Assembly: GCA_000934385.1 (NCBI GenBank)
Contig: KN880437.1
Coordinates: 124,001 to 188,000, forward strand
DNA: 64,000 nucleotides
Reading direction: 5' to 3'
DNA from: Cylindrobasidium torrendii FP15055 ss-10
Taxonomy: Eukaryota; Basidiomycota; Agaricomycetes; Agaricales; Physalacriaceae
Position 1 is the first letter of the stretch. Every line of letters begins with the position of its first letter. Positions 34,453-45,780 of this stretch are shown here, piece after piece. The position numbers and the translations under genes were made by a program. The notes beneath the pieces are model-generated. The model saw only the letters and a list, made by a program, of their open reading frames with translations, was not told where the DNA came from and did no database searches.

Positions 34453-36411
34453 ATGGGTGCGCATACTCCGCCCCCTTTGGCGTCTGTCAAGTTGTACTAA
34501 CCGCCATTGTAGCCGCATCCGAGTGTGTATTGCAGTAGAACGCGACCTGGATGGATGCTTAAATGGAATCTGTCGTAGTTTCGACAGGGGAGATGTGTCG
34601 TTCATTTTGGCCGCTGGCGCACTGGTCTCGTTCATGGTACCGGGACTTGGTACGTTCATCGCTATAGCCCGCGGGAAAACCTGGCTAACGTCTGTTCCAA
34701 GCATTCCTATACTCTGGCCTTGCCCGCCGCAAGAGCGCCCGTGCGTACAGCTTGTTGCATCCTGCGTTAGGACTCGCTGACAGCATACACTAGTCACCTT
34801 GATTTGGATTGTCTCCGCTGCCAGTGCGTCGTACTCCTTCAATGACCCTACAAAATGCAAACCTTCCTCACAGATGCCATTTGTATATTCCAGTGGTTCT
34901 TCTGGGGTACGTGCAGTGCAATGCATTCACCTTCAAAATCCCCATCCTCATCTATGCAGGTTATTCCTTGGCGTTTTCTCCAACAGCGACCAACGGATAC
35001 ATTGGCAATCTTCACAACTTCGGCCTACGCCGTGTCCTTGCGGACCCATCGCCAGGTTCTCCGCTCATTCCAGACCTACTCTACGCATTTTTCCAGATGG
35101 AGTTCGCCTGCGTGACCTCGGCCATCTTGATGGGTGGTATCGCCGAACGAGGGCGACTCTTCCCCGCGGTCGTGTTCATATTTTTGTGGCTCACCATCGT
35201 CTACTGCCCGCTCGCGTGCTGGGCTTGGGCGACCAATGGATGGGGCTACAAGTGGGGTGTCCTGGATTTCGCAGGTACGTACCCATCGACCATTTTGACG
35301 TCTCGACTTAGACAATTCTAGGTGGCGGGCCAGTGGAGATAGGGAGCGGCGTGGGCGGTTTGGCATTCTCTTGGGTCCTTGGAAAGCGTCAGCAAAAGGA
35401 GCTCGTCAATTTCCGCCCCCACAATGTTTCCATGGTCAACCTCGGAACGTTCATCCTTTGGTTTGGCTGGCTCGGGTTCAACGGCGGAAGCGCCTTTGGT
35501 GCTAATCTTCGCGCCGTTATGGCCATCTGGAACTCGATGTTGTCTGCCTCGTTCGGCGGCATGACATGGTGCCTCATCGACTTTTGGGTCGAGCGTAGAT
35601 GGAGTATGGTGGGATTCTGTTCGGGAACCATTGCAGGCCTTGTCGCCGCGACCCCAACATCCGGTTACATCCACCCATGGGCGGGACTTGTCGTCGGTGT
35701 CATCTCTGGTGCAGTCTGTAATTTTTCGACAAAGTGTACGTGATATTTTTTTCCCCGAGAGTACAAGTTGTTCATTTCCCCAGTCAAATTCTTGTTCCGC
35801 ATCGACGACGCACTGGATCTCTTCGCCGAGCACGCGATAGGCGGTATCATTGGACTGTTGCTCAACGCATTCCTGGCGGACTCGGATATCATTGCACTCG
35901 ACGGAGTCAGCACTACAGTCGAAGGTGGCTTCATGAACAGAAACTGGAAGGCACTCTACATCCAGTTTGCCTACGTCTGCGCAACATGTGCCTATACCTT
36001 TGTCATGACCGCGCTCTTGGCCAAGGCCATTGACATGGTCCCGGGTTTGCATTTGCGGGGAACGCCAGAGGAAGAGCGGGTCGGAATGGACGAGATCGAG
36101 GTAAAGTGTTTGTTCATCTGGCGTTGTTACCTAGCTTACCTCCCGCACCCGGACAGATTGGAGAATTCGCAACGGATTACATAGAGATCACCCGCGACTT
36201 TGACGCACTCCTGGCACAATATGGCGGCTCGAATGAGCGGAATGGTCCCCAAGTCGCTGCAGGGGATAGGCATGGACGGACTGAGCTTGGGACAAATGGC
36301 TCCGCGAGTCCCCGGATGACACCTGTTGTCGAAGAGGATAGTAGCGACGTATCAATCCAGCACGAAATCATCGCAAGTAAAAAGGATAATGAAGGTTCTA
36401 TGTTGGTTTAA
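34453..36411 (+). CDS. Ammonium transporter (AMT/MEP family)
   Basis: This is an eleven-helix plasma-membrane ammonium permease. It opens GDVSFILAAGALVSFMVPGL, then AFLYSGLARRKSA, TLIWIVSAA, FQWFFWGYSLAFSPTATNG, YAFFQMEFACVTSAILMGGI with AERGRLF, YCPLACWAWATNGW, GGGPVEIGSGVGGLAFSWVL, FILWFGWLGFNGGSAFGANL, ATPTSGYIHPWAGLVVGV and EHAIGGIIGLLLNAFLA. The histidines that line the pore are in HNVS/VEIGSG-type and EHAIGG positions. The C-terminal regulatory tail carries GTPEEERVGMDEIEIGEFA, with D-x-x-EIG-E as in MEPs. The tail then becomes hydrophilic. At least seven introns. The start and first intron are uncertain: the 34453 ATG reads well for ten codons, but the joint to DLDGCLNGICRSFDRGDV needs an unusually short intron or another upstream exon. 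Confidence 0.92.
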
Positions 36412-36785
36412 CCGGGCAAACCATGGACGTTATTAGCAGACGTTGTGTTCAAACACACTCCTGGCTGCCTTGATTTGGATGTAGTAGATGTTCTAGCTGT
36501 GTATTCCTTTCTACGTGTATCAAAAATGTCCTTCTCGCATGCTACCAACTAGAATTCACTTACAAGTTACTATTGCACGAAACACGAAGTGTCACATTTG
36601 CGACTTCACGCTCTTGTCACGACTTGCTGGCAGAAGTGTATATGGATGCAGAGACGGGCAACGTGAGGTATATCATTGCACAAGCAACAATCAGTGTTCA
36701 GTCATACTACAGGATATAATGGTGTGGCAAGTCGATGCGCACTATACAGACTAAGTACGGTCTTTCACTTCACACAACTATTCAT
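36412..36785. terminator. convergent 3' region ammonium transporter / sedolisin
   Basis: This 374-bp gap lies between convergent stops and should contain both 3' UTRs. Open frames here are under 90 codons and match nothing. No RNA gene seen. Confidence 0.35.
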
Positions 36786-38718
36786 CTACTCAGCAGATGC
36801 TACAATGCTTTGCAACTTCTTAAAATCTGGCGTGCCGAGACCGGTGACAGGATCCCAGCCCTCCTTGGAGGCGAATCCTTCGGTCCCACAGCCAGGGTTC
36901 GTGCCGTTCGTAATGTCATTGAAGCCATCTGGGTTGGCGTAAATGAGGGGGTTGATGAAGCCCAGAGATGTCAGATTCTTCGAGAGACGGTAGTCGTTGA
37001 GGAGCGCGAAGATACCTGCGACAGTGGGCGAGCTGGCCGAGGTGCCACCAACGGACCGAACTCGTCCGCCGACGACAACACGGAAGCCAGAGCCTTGTGC
37101 GGCGAGGTCGGGGTATGCACGGCCAGAGGTGTTGTACAATCCTTCAAACTGTCCGTCAAGTCCCTTGACATAGTCCGACACGACCTGCGACTGATAGCTG
37201 GGCACACCAAAGTAGTTGGAGAACCCGCCACCGGAGAAGTCGACAGCCTGCTCAGGCTCGACACCAGTCGTGCCACCAACAGCAGTCACGTACGGGCAGC
37301 TGGCCGGGAACGCAGGCTGGAAGAGTGTCTGGTTCTTGCCGTCGTTGGTCTGGCAGTCGCCACCGCCGACACTGGAGAGTGATTAGACCATGGCCATTAA
37401 CGAAAAGAAAACCCGCATACCCAAAGTCACCGCTGGAGAAGAAGACGGTGGTTCCGCGCGCGCCCAGCTCAGCAAGGAGCGCGCAAACAGAGTCCGCATA
37501 CTCAAGGGGAACGGTTTGCTCGTCGTCGCCATACGAAGTTGTGATCGTCTGGGGGATTTCGTCTTGGGCGAGGATGTAGTTGAGCCAGTCAAGATACGGT
37601 TCATTGGTGTTGGTCGGGGTCTGCGTGTCAGGGTTGAATGGAGGCGAGCCACCGGTGCTGTAGTAAATGTTGGGTGTAGGATACGACATTCCAACGGTGT
37701 ACTGGATATCGAGGTTCGCCTCGATGCCAGGGTCGCTCTGGTCGTCTCCGCCATCTTGTACAGATACAGTGTCGTACTCCGCTCCGGCAGCATCAGGGCG
37801 GTACTGCTTGAGGAAAGTTTGCAGATCGTTGCGGTTCGCGTACTCGTCAAGGTATCCAGCGACACCGAGCTTGTTCACATCAGTTTGTGTTGGGGTGTAA
37901 TCAGCAGCTGTTATGTATTATGAGCATGCTTCTTTTGTGTTTGACAGCAAACGTACTATTATACAGGGCTTGCAGGCAGTCAATGGTAATGGCAGTGTTG
38001 CAGCTGCTGGGGATACCAGCTGCTGTAAGCGCTTGGTCAGATACCTTGCGGTCGCTGTCGTCGACAGTGTCCTCTTCAACGAAACTGGTTGCCCGGAATG
38101 TCCTCGTCGTGGAGAAATAGGTAGTCGGGGCCATCACGTCGATATGGTCGTGGAGCTCAGCCGGAAGAGCGTAGCTCAGGGTACGGATGACGGACGCGTC
38201 AGATTCGGAGTGCTCGTAGATGCCATAGGTGGTACCAAGCATACGCTCAGCCTGGGCGACTGTGACGGTGACGGTGAGCCAGTTGCCACCAGATGACCGG
38301 AAGAGCGCGTTTGATGGCTCAATCCCATGGAAACGCAACCAAGACTCGACGGCGTCGACCGTATCCGTGTGGGGCGCGACGAGAGCATCGACGTCTTGCT
38401 TGGAAAGGTGCTTGCCGTATCTGAACGCGAGTGAGCAGCCAACCGGGCCACAATGGGCATGTCAACGCACCTTTCATGGCGGGGATCGCTCACTTCGTAC
38501 AACGACGAGATGAGCGCGGCAGCGTTGGCCTTTTTGAGACCGATGCGCATGTCCAATACGTGGTCGGGGCTCGGCGCGGCTTTGTAGAACCAGCCGCGGG
38601 GAACCTCATTCCAGGAATGTTTGGTGAGGAGCTCGACATCGTCCCAGCGCTTTGAAACGAAAGGGGAGGCCAGGCAGAGAGGGCTGGCGGCGAGAACGAA
38701 TGCGGAGGACCAGCGCAT
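36786..38718 (-). CDS. Secreted sedolisin / tripeptidyl-peptidase (peptidase family S53)
   Basis: This is an acid-active serine-carboxyl peptidase that removes tripeptides or cleaves internally during extracellular protein breakdown. A signal peptide (MRWSSAFVLAASPLCLASP) is followed by an S53 activation propeptide (SWNEVPRGWFYKAAPSPDH; LKKANAAALISSLYEVSDP; RYGKHLSKQDVDALVAP). The mature enzyme carries the E and D of the triad in GIEANLDIQYTVGMSYPTP, the oxyanion Asp region in TVFFSSGDFG, and the catalytic Ser in GGTSASSPTVAGI. The calcium site is in the C-terminal NGTNPGCGTEGFASKEGWDP and VTGLGTPDF. About 590 residues and four or five introns. It ends IVASAE. A TATA box sits 112 nt upstream of the ATG. 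Confidence 0.92.
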
Positions 38719-38829
38719 GTTGGTGGTCAGAGGGAGAAAGGAAGCTGTGGCTGGAGAATCCCGCGGATGACGAACTTGAACTAATAAGTACCCCAAGCTT
38801 CGAGATTCATTTCGCCTAGAAGGCTGCAT

Positions 38830-38835
38830 TTATAC
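38830..38835 (-). promoter_or_regulatory. TATA box of the sedolisin gene
   Basis: The minus strand reads GGTATAAATGC, giving TATAAA 112 nt upstream of the start codon. Nearby, a 10-bp unit (AGGCCGTCCT) is repeated in tandem at about 38870-38889. Confidence 0.5.
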
Positions 38836-39366
38836 CATCCTGGCCAGGTCAGGGATACGTCCTCCTTCAGGCCGTCCTAGGCCGTCCTGTCCACATGGTA
38901 GATAGTATGTCCGTGGGGCGCCCGCCTGCTCGTCGACGCGCTCATATGGATTCGAACCTTGTGATCGTACAATCGCTTTTGCGCGAAGCTTTGAGCGCTT
39001 TTGTAGTCAAATCCAGAAAAAAATTGGATCCAAGCACTACCGTCCAGCTGCTGCAGACTACACCTACTAATATCGTTCTTTAATTATTGCAATTCGGCGC
39101 GCTCGGTCAAGTCAGTAACCGCATGTGTCCCGTTGTTTGAATGGACAATGCGGAAGCGCTCAAGAATAGCATTTTGACTTATGGACCAAACAGATAAGAT
39201 GATACCCGCCCCCATCAGGCGCCGTGTGAAGTGCCCGGTACCATGCATGTAGGGCGATTCGTGCTTATTGGGTCATTTGTCTATTTTGACACTTTTACAT
39301 ATTCAACACTCATCAACACAAGTACATCGTCGTGCCCTTATACAATAGGTCATTAATTCGGTCCAT
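38836..39366. other. intergenic between sedolisin start and PCYOX-like gene 1 stop
   Basis: Apart from the tandem 10-mer at 38870-38889 and short AT-rich tracts, I see nothing definable. It carries the upstream promoter of the sedolisin gene and the 3' region of the next gene. Confidence 0.35.
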
Positions 39367-41314
39367 CTAATAGTCCCATCCCAGCAAAGAGTCACGACCC
39401 AGAGGACTGTCAGGGTGGGACGTACACCAGCTCACATTGAACTGCTCCTGAAGCACCAGGTCAACAATGTTGCGGGACGCTACGGTGGCTGCTTCCATGC
39501 TCGGTAACATCCTATCCCACAATCAGCTTCGTCTTTGGCCATCATAAGTAGCAGCACTTACGGTTCCAAAGAGTTTACAAAGTACAGGCCCTTGTCGAGT
39601 CGTATAGGCCCAACAGCTTGACCGGGTGTCAACAGCGGGTACGCTGTATCCCACGTCTTCCTATGCACCCAACTAACATGCCCATTGAACACATTCTTCA
39701 GCGTCTCATCCGGAATCTCTTCCCTCGATACTACCCTCACTACCCATTCCTCTTCAGAAAGCTGCTGCAGGTAGGAGATGACAGTGATTTGAGATGCCTC
39801 ACCGCCGTCCCGAGCAGCACCGTTCGTAGTGTACACCACCTCGGGGAAGGATCCCTGAGCACCTCCAATGCGGCCGAACATTTTGTCGTTGACGCGTTCA
39901 GATTTTGTAACAACGAGTGCGACATGAAGACGGATATATGGCTGCCTAGGGATTTGTGATGCAAGCGCGCCGGGGAGAGAAATGCCAGTAGAATGGAACG
40001 GCGCGGCAATGAGGACGGCAGAATAGCTTGCCTCCGCCCCGGTCGAAGTCTGAACACGCCAAGGTGTGTCCCTATAGCGTTTGTAGCGTAATTTCGTGAC
40101 CTTATACACAGAATCAGCGCTGAGTAGACATGGACATCCTCCTGTTACAGTACCTTCGTATTCAACCTGAGGGTAGCGTTGGAACTCTCGATGAATTTCT
40201 CCCATATCTGAGAGATGCCGCCGACGACTCGTGAATGTGGACATAGCATTGCAACAATTCCGGCCAGCGCGTGTACCTCTGTAGTATCCTATGTCTCCCA
40301 AGTCAGAATGCCAGCACAACTCACAGTCGCGGCGGATCCACAAACCTGACCATAGAGGGAGCGTGTCTTGGGCTCAATGACTTCTTCGATATATGCGTCC
40401 TCAACTTGTCGCTCCTTCAAGTAGTGTGTGGTATCCCTTGATAGATGTGTGGTGAAATTCAAAAGTTCGACAAGCTCCTCCACTGTCGACCAACGTGCAG
40501 ACAGCGGGGAATAGAGTGAAAGCAACTTGCTAGTCGCATCATCAATGCTATTGTAGCCAGATCAGTCTAAATGAGTTGCTACTACTTAGCGTTCCACTCA
40601 CACAGCATTGGCGGTATCATGTGCATTCCCAAACCTCCACATGTCCGATATTATGTTGGAAAAGTCAAGAGAAAAGTGTGGCGTGACCTACAAAACCCCA
40701 CCACAGGTTGGTTAACACAATTTGGCCAGATAGTATTAATCCAAATTACCTCAAAACGCATCTGCTCTCCATCCCATATGCCGACCCCGCTATCCGGGTC
40801 GACCGCATCCCGGAGCTGGAAGCCAAACTCGTCGGCTGCGCGCTGCAGATTGAGATGAGCAGCTTTGACGAAAGAAGCCGCGCCTAGCTCCTGCACGGGA
40901 TAGCTCTCGTTGTCGTACGGATGCACGGACAGGGTACCTGTTGCATACCTTATATGAGCACGATGCATCTGTACCACATCACAAAGACCACTTACGCCCA
41001 CCCACAAACCCATTTTCTTCGTAAATGTCGATACCGACATTCAAACCGTGTCGTTCTCTTGCTTTTGCTATCCAGAATGCCGCAGAGCTCCCACTGGCAC
41101 CAGATCCAATGATAGCTATCCGGGGAGGCACTAGAGATTCAAATGTCCGTTCGTTTTGTGTCGATTCAGGTGGCTCAGGTTGTTGGGAGTCGACGTCCAA
41201 TTCAGGTGCTGAAAGAAACGGGATTTGAAAAAGTGAGGACGGGAATTCCCATGCAGCGACCCGCGCTGCAGATAAGGCCAGCAGTCCCAGTGCCCGATAG
41301 TGTGTAGGCCTCAT
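39367..41314 (-). CDS. Prenylcysteine oxidase-like flavoprotein 1
   Basis: Prenylcysteine oxidase (lyase) is a secreted or vacuolar FAD enzyme that cleaves prenylcysteine into cysteine and an isoprenoid aldehyde. The N-terminus MRPTHYRALGLLALSAARVA is a signal peptide. The FAD-binding motif is PRIAIIGSGASGSSAAFWIA, with acidic DIYEEN at the end of strand 2, then VGGR. Later parts show ELGAASFVKAAHLNLQRAAD, GVGIWDGEQMRFE, YGQV, VLIAAPFHSTGI, YIRLHVALVVTKS, and the C-terminal GLYFVNSLEP joined to a tail that ends DSLLGWDY. The last exon is recovered by splicing past an apparent stop at 39558. Paralogue 2 at 56.0-57.8 kb has the same order and the same ending. About 530 residues. Family function is assigned by similarity; the true fungal substrate may differ. 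Confidence 0.8.
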
Positions 41315-41461
41315 GATAGTTGATGCACAAAAAAACAATAACGCGCCTGCCTCGTGTTTGACGCGCGCCGCCTGTTTCTGCGGTCACGTGGGGTGATGAG
41401 CGCAGCGCGATGCGTTGAAAGCCTGATTGATCTGGTTCATCCACAAGAAAAGTATGTGTAG
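41315..41461. promoter_or_regulatory. short gap PCYOX-like 1 / CTF18
   Basis: This 147-bp gap lies between the start of PCYOX-like gene 1 and the stop of CTF18, both on the minus strand. It must hold the PCYOX-like promoter. Nothing else is seen. Confidence 0.35.
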
Positions 41462-44400
41462 CTACATAAAGGTATCGATCTTTACAGGTTTTCGTACTGC
41501 CGCAGAATTGCCCTCAACAAATTTGTACACTACTCTGAACTTCTTTTCCTTCGTTGAAGAGCTCTTCGCCGCTCCTCTTGGATTTACGCCTGTGGATGCC
41601 TTGGGCACAACCGGGCGCCCAAAGAAGTCCAACACGGGTTTATCCTCAATTTCTGGGACCTTGAGACGTTTGCGAGGGGGTCCTTCTCCGGGCTTGCCAT
41701 TTCCACTTGTCGTTGGAGGTGGTACCACTGCCTTCGACCTAGTTAACAAGGATAAGATGCGGATGTCCATCGAACGAGAAATCATCCAACGTACCCTCCA
41801 AACAAGTTCTCATGCTTTCCGCGTTTCCCTTTCTCCACAACCTCCGTAGAACGAGCGGCCAGCGCTGTGTCAACTTCCTCTGCTACAATGTGGCGGACAG
41901 CATAACGTGATGCCCCAATATCGGCAGCACGCTTGTTGTCGTAAGTAATAAAGACATCCACCGGACTATGTCAAGTCAGTTTGGTGGTAGAGCGCGACAA
42001 CTAAACCACGCACGGGTCCAATCTGTATGTAAGCTGGCCATCTTCACCCCGCTCTTGGACAAAGCGCAACTCCAACGCTGCCATGATGGCCACCAAACGC
42101 TGCAGAACCGTCCTCTCTTCAGCTTTAATAATCTGCCAATTCACCTATTCCCTGTCAGCTTGCGAGGAGAGAGTACACACTGCGAACGTACAGGTCGCAG
42201 AGGCGGATTGATTATCCTGTTGATGTATGGGGCGAATTCCAATTGCATGATGGGTTGGTAAACAAAGTGTCTAAACGCTCCGCCAAGTCGTGTGCTTGCA
42301 GCCTGAAGACCGCGACCAAGAGACTTGTAAATCTCTTCGTTTGCCTTGGTGGTTTGCATTGTCTAACATAATGTGTCCAGCAGGGAAGGAGGTCAAACCA
42401 AGAGACTTACCTCCCAGTCAGCTTGGTCTCGTTCAATCTTTGGGCCGCCGCGTTCTTGGAACAAAGGATAAAATGGCACCAGCATGTACGGTAAGTACTG
42501 GTTCAGCGCGAACTCCCCAGCATTATACATGGCTGAAGAGAATAGGTCGAATGTGACTAGCCAATCGTCCGCCTTTAGGTATCTAGAAAAGTCCGCGTCG
42601 TGCTTCCTCAATTTGGGGTAGTGTGCAAAGCATCCTACAGTCGTTAGAAGGGTATAAACGAACGCGATGATTGCTACCTATCGCAACCGAATTGTCACGC
42701 CCACAGGAGTCAATGGTCCTGCTCAATCTGCCGACATAGCGGGACTCCTCACTGTCGGTCAGACCCAATTCCTTCACGCGCTTCTTGGACATCGGGGCGA
42801 AGATGTCGGTAACGACGGACATAATAGACGTGTCCGCCTCACCCTCCTTCATGCCTTGGGTAGCCTGTCGTATTACGCTCTCTGTGACATCCTCGTTACG
42901 CGACTTGATAAACTGGTGATGGTCAGCACTACGAAAAATAGCAATAAACTAAGGAACTTGCCTGCAGAGTATTGATGCAACCACGGAGGTCGCCCTTTGC
43001 AACACCTACAAGCGCGGATAGCGCACGGCCATCGGCAGTCAGTTTCTCGAGTTCACAAACCTCCTTGAGCCGCTTGACAACATGTATATCTGAAGGTCGC
43101 TGGAGTCTGACTTGGAAGGTGTATGATCTAAGTTTCGAGAGAACGGCAGCGTTAATGTCGTTGCATATGCAAATGATAGGTCGAAGGAGAGGCCGTTTTC
43201 CGCCTGGCTTCTTCTTCGCCTGACTTCCCTGCGCTGTGTATATTTGAGAAATGAAGCACTCTAGGATGACACGGCATACCTCTCTTTGGGCGGTCGTACG
43301 TCAGCGATATCAGTTTGTTTATGAAGCCACTCGACTGAGGAAGTCAGTGAACAAAAGAGTAAGAATTGGGACAAGCTCTTACATTGTCTCCGCCACCCGT
43401 CGCACCGTCTATCTCGTCAATTACTAGAAGAACTGGTTTCGAGCCACCAACGGATGACCCAGACTCAAGAGCGGGTCTTATTCGACTGTCGACGTCCTGT
43501 GCAGTCCGGGCGTCACTAGCATTGACCTCCATAACTTCATATCCAGATTGTCGGGCGAGTACATGTGCCATCGTTGTTTTCCCGAGTCCTGGAGGGCCTG
43601 ATAATAACAGAATCTGACACAATGTCAACTACGTCTTTGAACAAATAGTGTTACTCTCACCTTCTCCTTGGGTCTTCGAAATTCGTCTTCCATATTCACT
43701 TCCTCGTCTTCTCGTGCACGTTTCTTCCCTTTCAAGCTACGCTTTCCAAACACACAATATTCCCACTGCTTGATCCAGCCCATGATATCGCGTGCGACGC
43801 GTTCGTTGCCGACCAGTTCGGTAAAGCGCACAGGGCGATATCGGTCTACCCAAAGAGTGTCCTGAACAATCTTGGGCTTTGTCTTGCGTTGGGATACGTG
43901 CTCTCTGTAAGTCTCTGTAAGTAATCCATTAGGTGGGTGCAAGCTGGCAATCAACAACTCACTTAGCTTGCAACTCCTTTGCTTTCTCTCTGGATAACTG
44001 CTCTAGCATGCGGTGGATGGGGACGTCCAATATTTTATGCATGTTCATCTGGGAGGATGCTGGTAGTGCATCCTGACTAGTTGTTAGTCTCTTCACGACG
44101 TATATTAGGCGACAGACGCGCCTTCTTGGTAGGAGCCCGCTTCCTTATGAAAACAGTTCGTCCTGTGAATGTCTTTGCGCGTATATGTGACTGCATCGGT
44201 GTAGGTTTGCCAAGAAGCGAAGGTTCTCCGAAGGGATCTATTTTCGAAGAAGTCAATAACAGATCTAATATAGCTAACCACATTGGCAGACTACCAGACA
44301 AGGAACTAGCATCCAGACTATGTGATATGCCGCCGAGGAGCCCAGTCGGTTGGAACGCAGATTCCGTGGTCGTTGGAATGGAATCAGATAGTAGGAGCCC

Positions 44401-44732
44401 CGTCAATTTGAAGGGAGCTTCGTCTGTAGGGACCAACCCAAGATCTCGTTCGAGCTGTTCCATAGAAGGTATTGATTCTGAAGCCTGGTTAAATACGTGG
44501 TGTACAGGCTTATTCATCACTACGCACCATTATCCATATAGTTTCCTGCAACAGTATCTTCCTGTCCCTGTACTCTCGACGCGTCTGCAGCAGTCGGCAT
44601 CGAAAGCAGGCCTGTTGGTCGGAAAGACAGGTCTGATCCCGGTCTTTCGGCAGCCTCATTCTGATCCTTGGAAACACCACCAAGAAGCCCGGTAGGTACG
44701 AATGAGTTTGACGCGTTTGACGCGTCCGCCAT
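41462..44732 (-). CDS. CTF18: CTF18, large subunit of the alternative clamp loader
   Basis: Ctf18 replaces Rfc1 in a clamp loader with Rfc2-5, Dcc1 and Ctf8. It loads or unloads PCNA and is needed for sister-chromatid cohesion and the S-phase checkpoint. The AAA+ part begins VDRYRPVRFTELVGNERVAR with DIMGWIKQWEYCVFG, which is specific to Ctf18 rather than Rfc1. Walker A is LLSGPPGLGKTTMAHVLARQ, EVMEVNASDARTAQDV follows, and Walker B is VLLVIDEIDGATGGGDN. The C-terminal half has helical collar segments (LLQRV-type) and ends with FRVVYKFVEGNSAAVRKPVK, a short tail used to bind Dcc1/Ctf8 in family members. The N-terminus has four F-x-[PL]-T-G-L-L motifs (separate entry). About 900-950 residues. 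Divergent from MSS4, with 130 bp between starts. Confidence 0.88.
44290..44705 (-). repeat. four F-x-[PL]-T-G-L-L motifs in the CTF18 N-terminus
   Basis: The motifs read FVPTGLLGGV, FRPTGLLSM, FKLTGLLLS and FQPTGLLGGI, spread over the first about 125 residues of otherwise low-complexity sequence, two on each side of an intron. Conserved short hydrophobic repeats in a disordered region suggest a linear binding motif. I know no described equivalent in yeast or animal Ctf18. Confidence 0.7.
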
Positions 44733-44862
44733 GTTTGACGTTGAGGGAGGCAATGAGCGCGTTTGGTCACGCTTCCGTGACAGCCAAATGCCTCGGACCG
44801 AACACCGATGAGATTGTCCGACTCATTGCCATCACGGCGCCTCAATTTGGATCACCACCACC
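44733..44862. promoter_or_regulatory. 130-bp bidirectional promoter CTF18 / MSS4
   Basis: Only 130 bp separate the two proposed start codons. Both are housekeeping genes, so a compact shared promoter is likely. No TATA box is evident. Confidence 0.5.
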
Positions 44863-45490
44863 ATGTCGAATGAGCAAACACAACTTCCTCCTGGCATCTT
44901 CGAGGCAATACAGGCCAGCCAGAGGGGAACGAAGCCGCCAATGCGCACTTTCAGTACGTTCGAGAACGGGACTGCAGATCTCATCAAAGAGGATGCTGGC
45001 ATAAAGTGGAACAAGTACCGATTACTTTGTCCACGGGCAGAATGCCGCAGTACAATATTAAGCGAGGATATAGCCACATTTCATGATGGACAAAGTGTCC
45101 AGGTAAGTAGTAGAATCAGACCACAGTTTAACAGATTTATAGCCCTGTAGATGGAACCCCAAGATCTCCCTGCGCATTCCCTCCTTCCGGTAATGCCTCC
45201 CAGCTCCGAGACGACATCGTGGTGGCTTGTTGAACCATCTCCCATGCAATTTGACAACATTGGCTTCTCGAAGGCCGTGACTGGATTGCCTTTGTCGCCC
45301 AATGGTAAGCACTTTGAACATCAAGTGCCGCAGTGTCGCGCCTCATTCTAATGCAACATCAGGGAAGAGGCTTAAACTTCTCACTTGTGCAGACTGTGAG
45401 CTAGGTCCCCTTGGTTGGTGCGAAGAGGGCGGCACGAAGTTCTACGTTGCATGTTCTCGCGTAGGATACCGATACGAATCCAAAGAGTAA
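44863..45490 (+). CDS. MSS4/DSS4-like Rab guanine-nucleotide exchange or chaperone protein
   Basis: Mss4/Dss4 is a small zinc protein that binds nucleotide-free exocytic Rab GTPases (Sec4/Rab8). Two half-sites for zinc are visible: LLCPRAECRSTIL in the first part and LLTCADCELGPLGW in the last exon, followed by FYVACSRVGY. The order, two short cysteine pairs far apart and GPLGW, is the family signature. Exons: MSNEQTQLPPGIFE to SVQ, then MEPQDLPAHS to LSPNG, then KRLKLLTC to the end. About 170 residues, longer than the mammalian protein (about 120) because of an N-terminal extension. Divergent from CTF18. Confidence 0.78.
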
Positions 45491-45780
45491 AGCTGGGCAT
45501 TACGCAAATGATTTTGGTTTATCGATTGCTCGAGCTAATCTGAAGATGCTCATGTAAGGTTCGTCCTTCTGTATCTTGTCGTCGATAAGCACGCCGCTGT
45601 GAAGCATAGAGTAGCTCGACCGGGCTATGAAGTCTATCTAGTCGCGGATCTGTCTATGTAAGTGGTAACCAAAATGAAGGTACCCAATATCTAAGTCTAG
45701 GTTTCTATACACCTACAAGCACTACATTCTACACACGCGCAAATATTCTACGGTCATACTTGAAACGAGCTTAATGATTG
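45491..45780. terminator. convergent 3' region MSS4 / MFS carrier
   Basis: This 290-bp gap lies between convergent stops and contains the two 3' UTRs. No other signal seen. Confidence 0.3.

Noticed and set aside
35318..36052. 244-codon minus-strand open frame
   Set aside because: Antisense of the ammonium transporter, which has unmistakable membrane motifs.
36735..37382. 215-codon plus-strand open frame
   Set aside because: Antisense of the sedolisin catalytic part.
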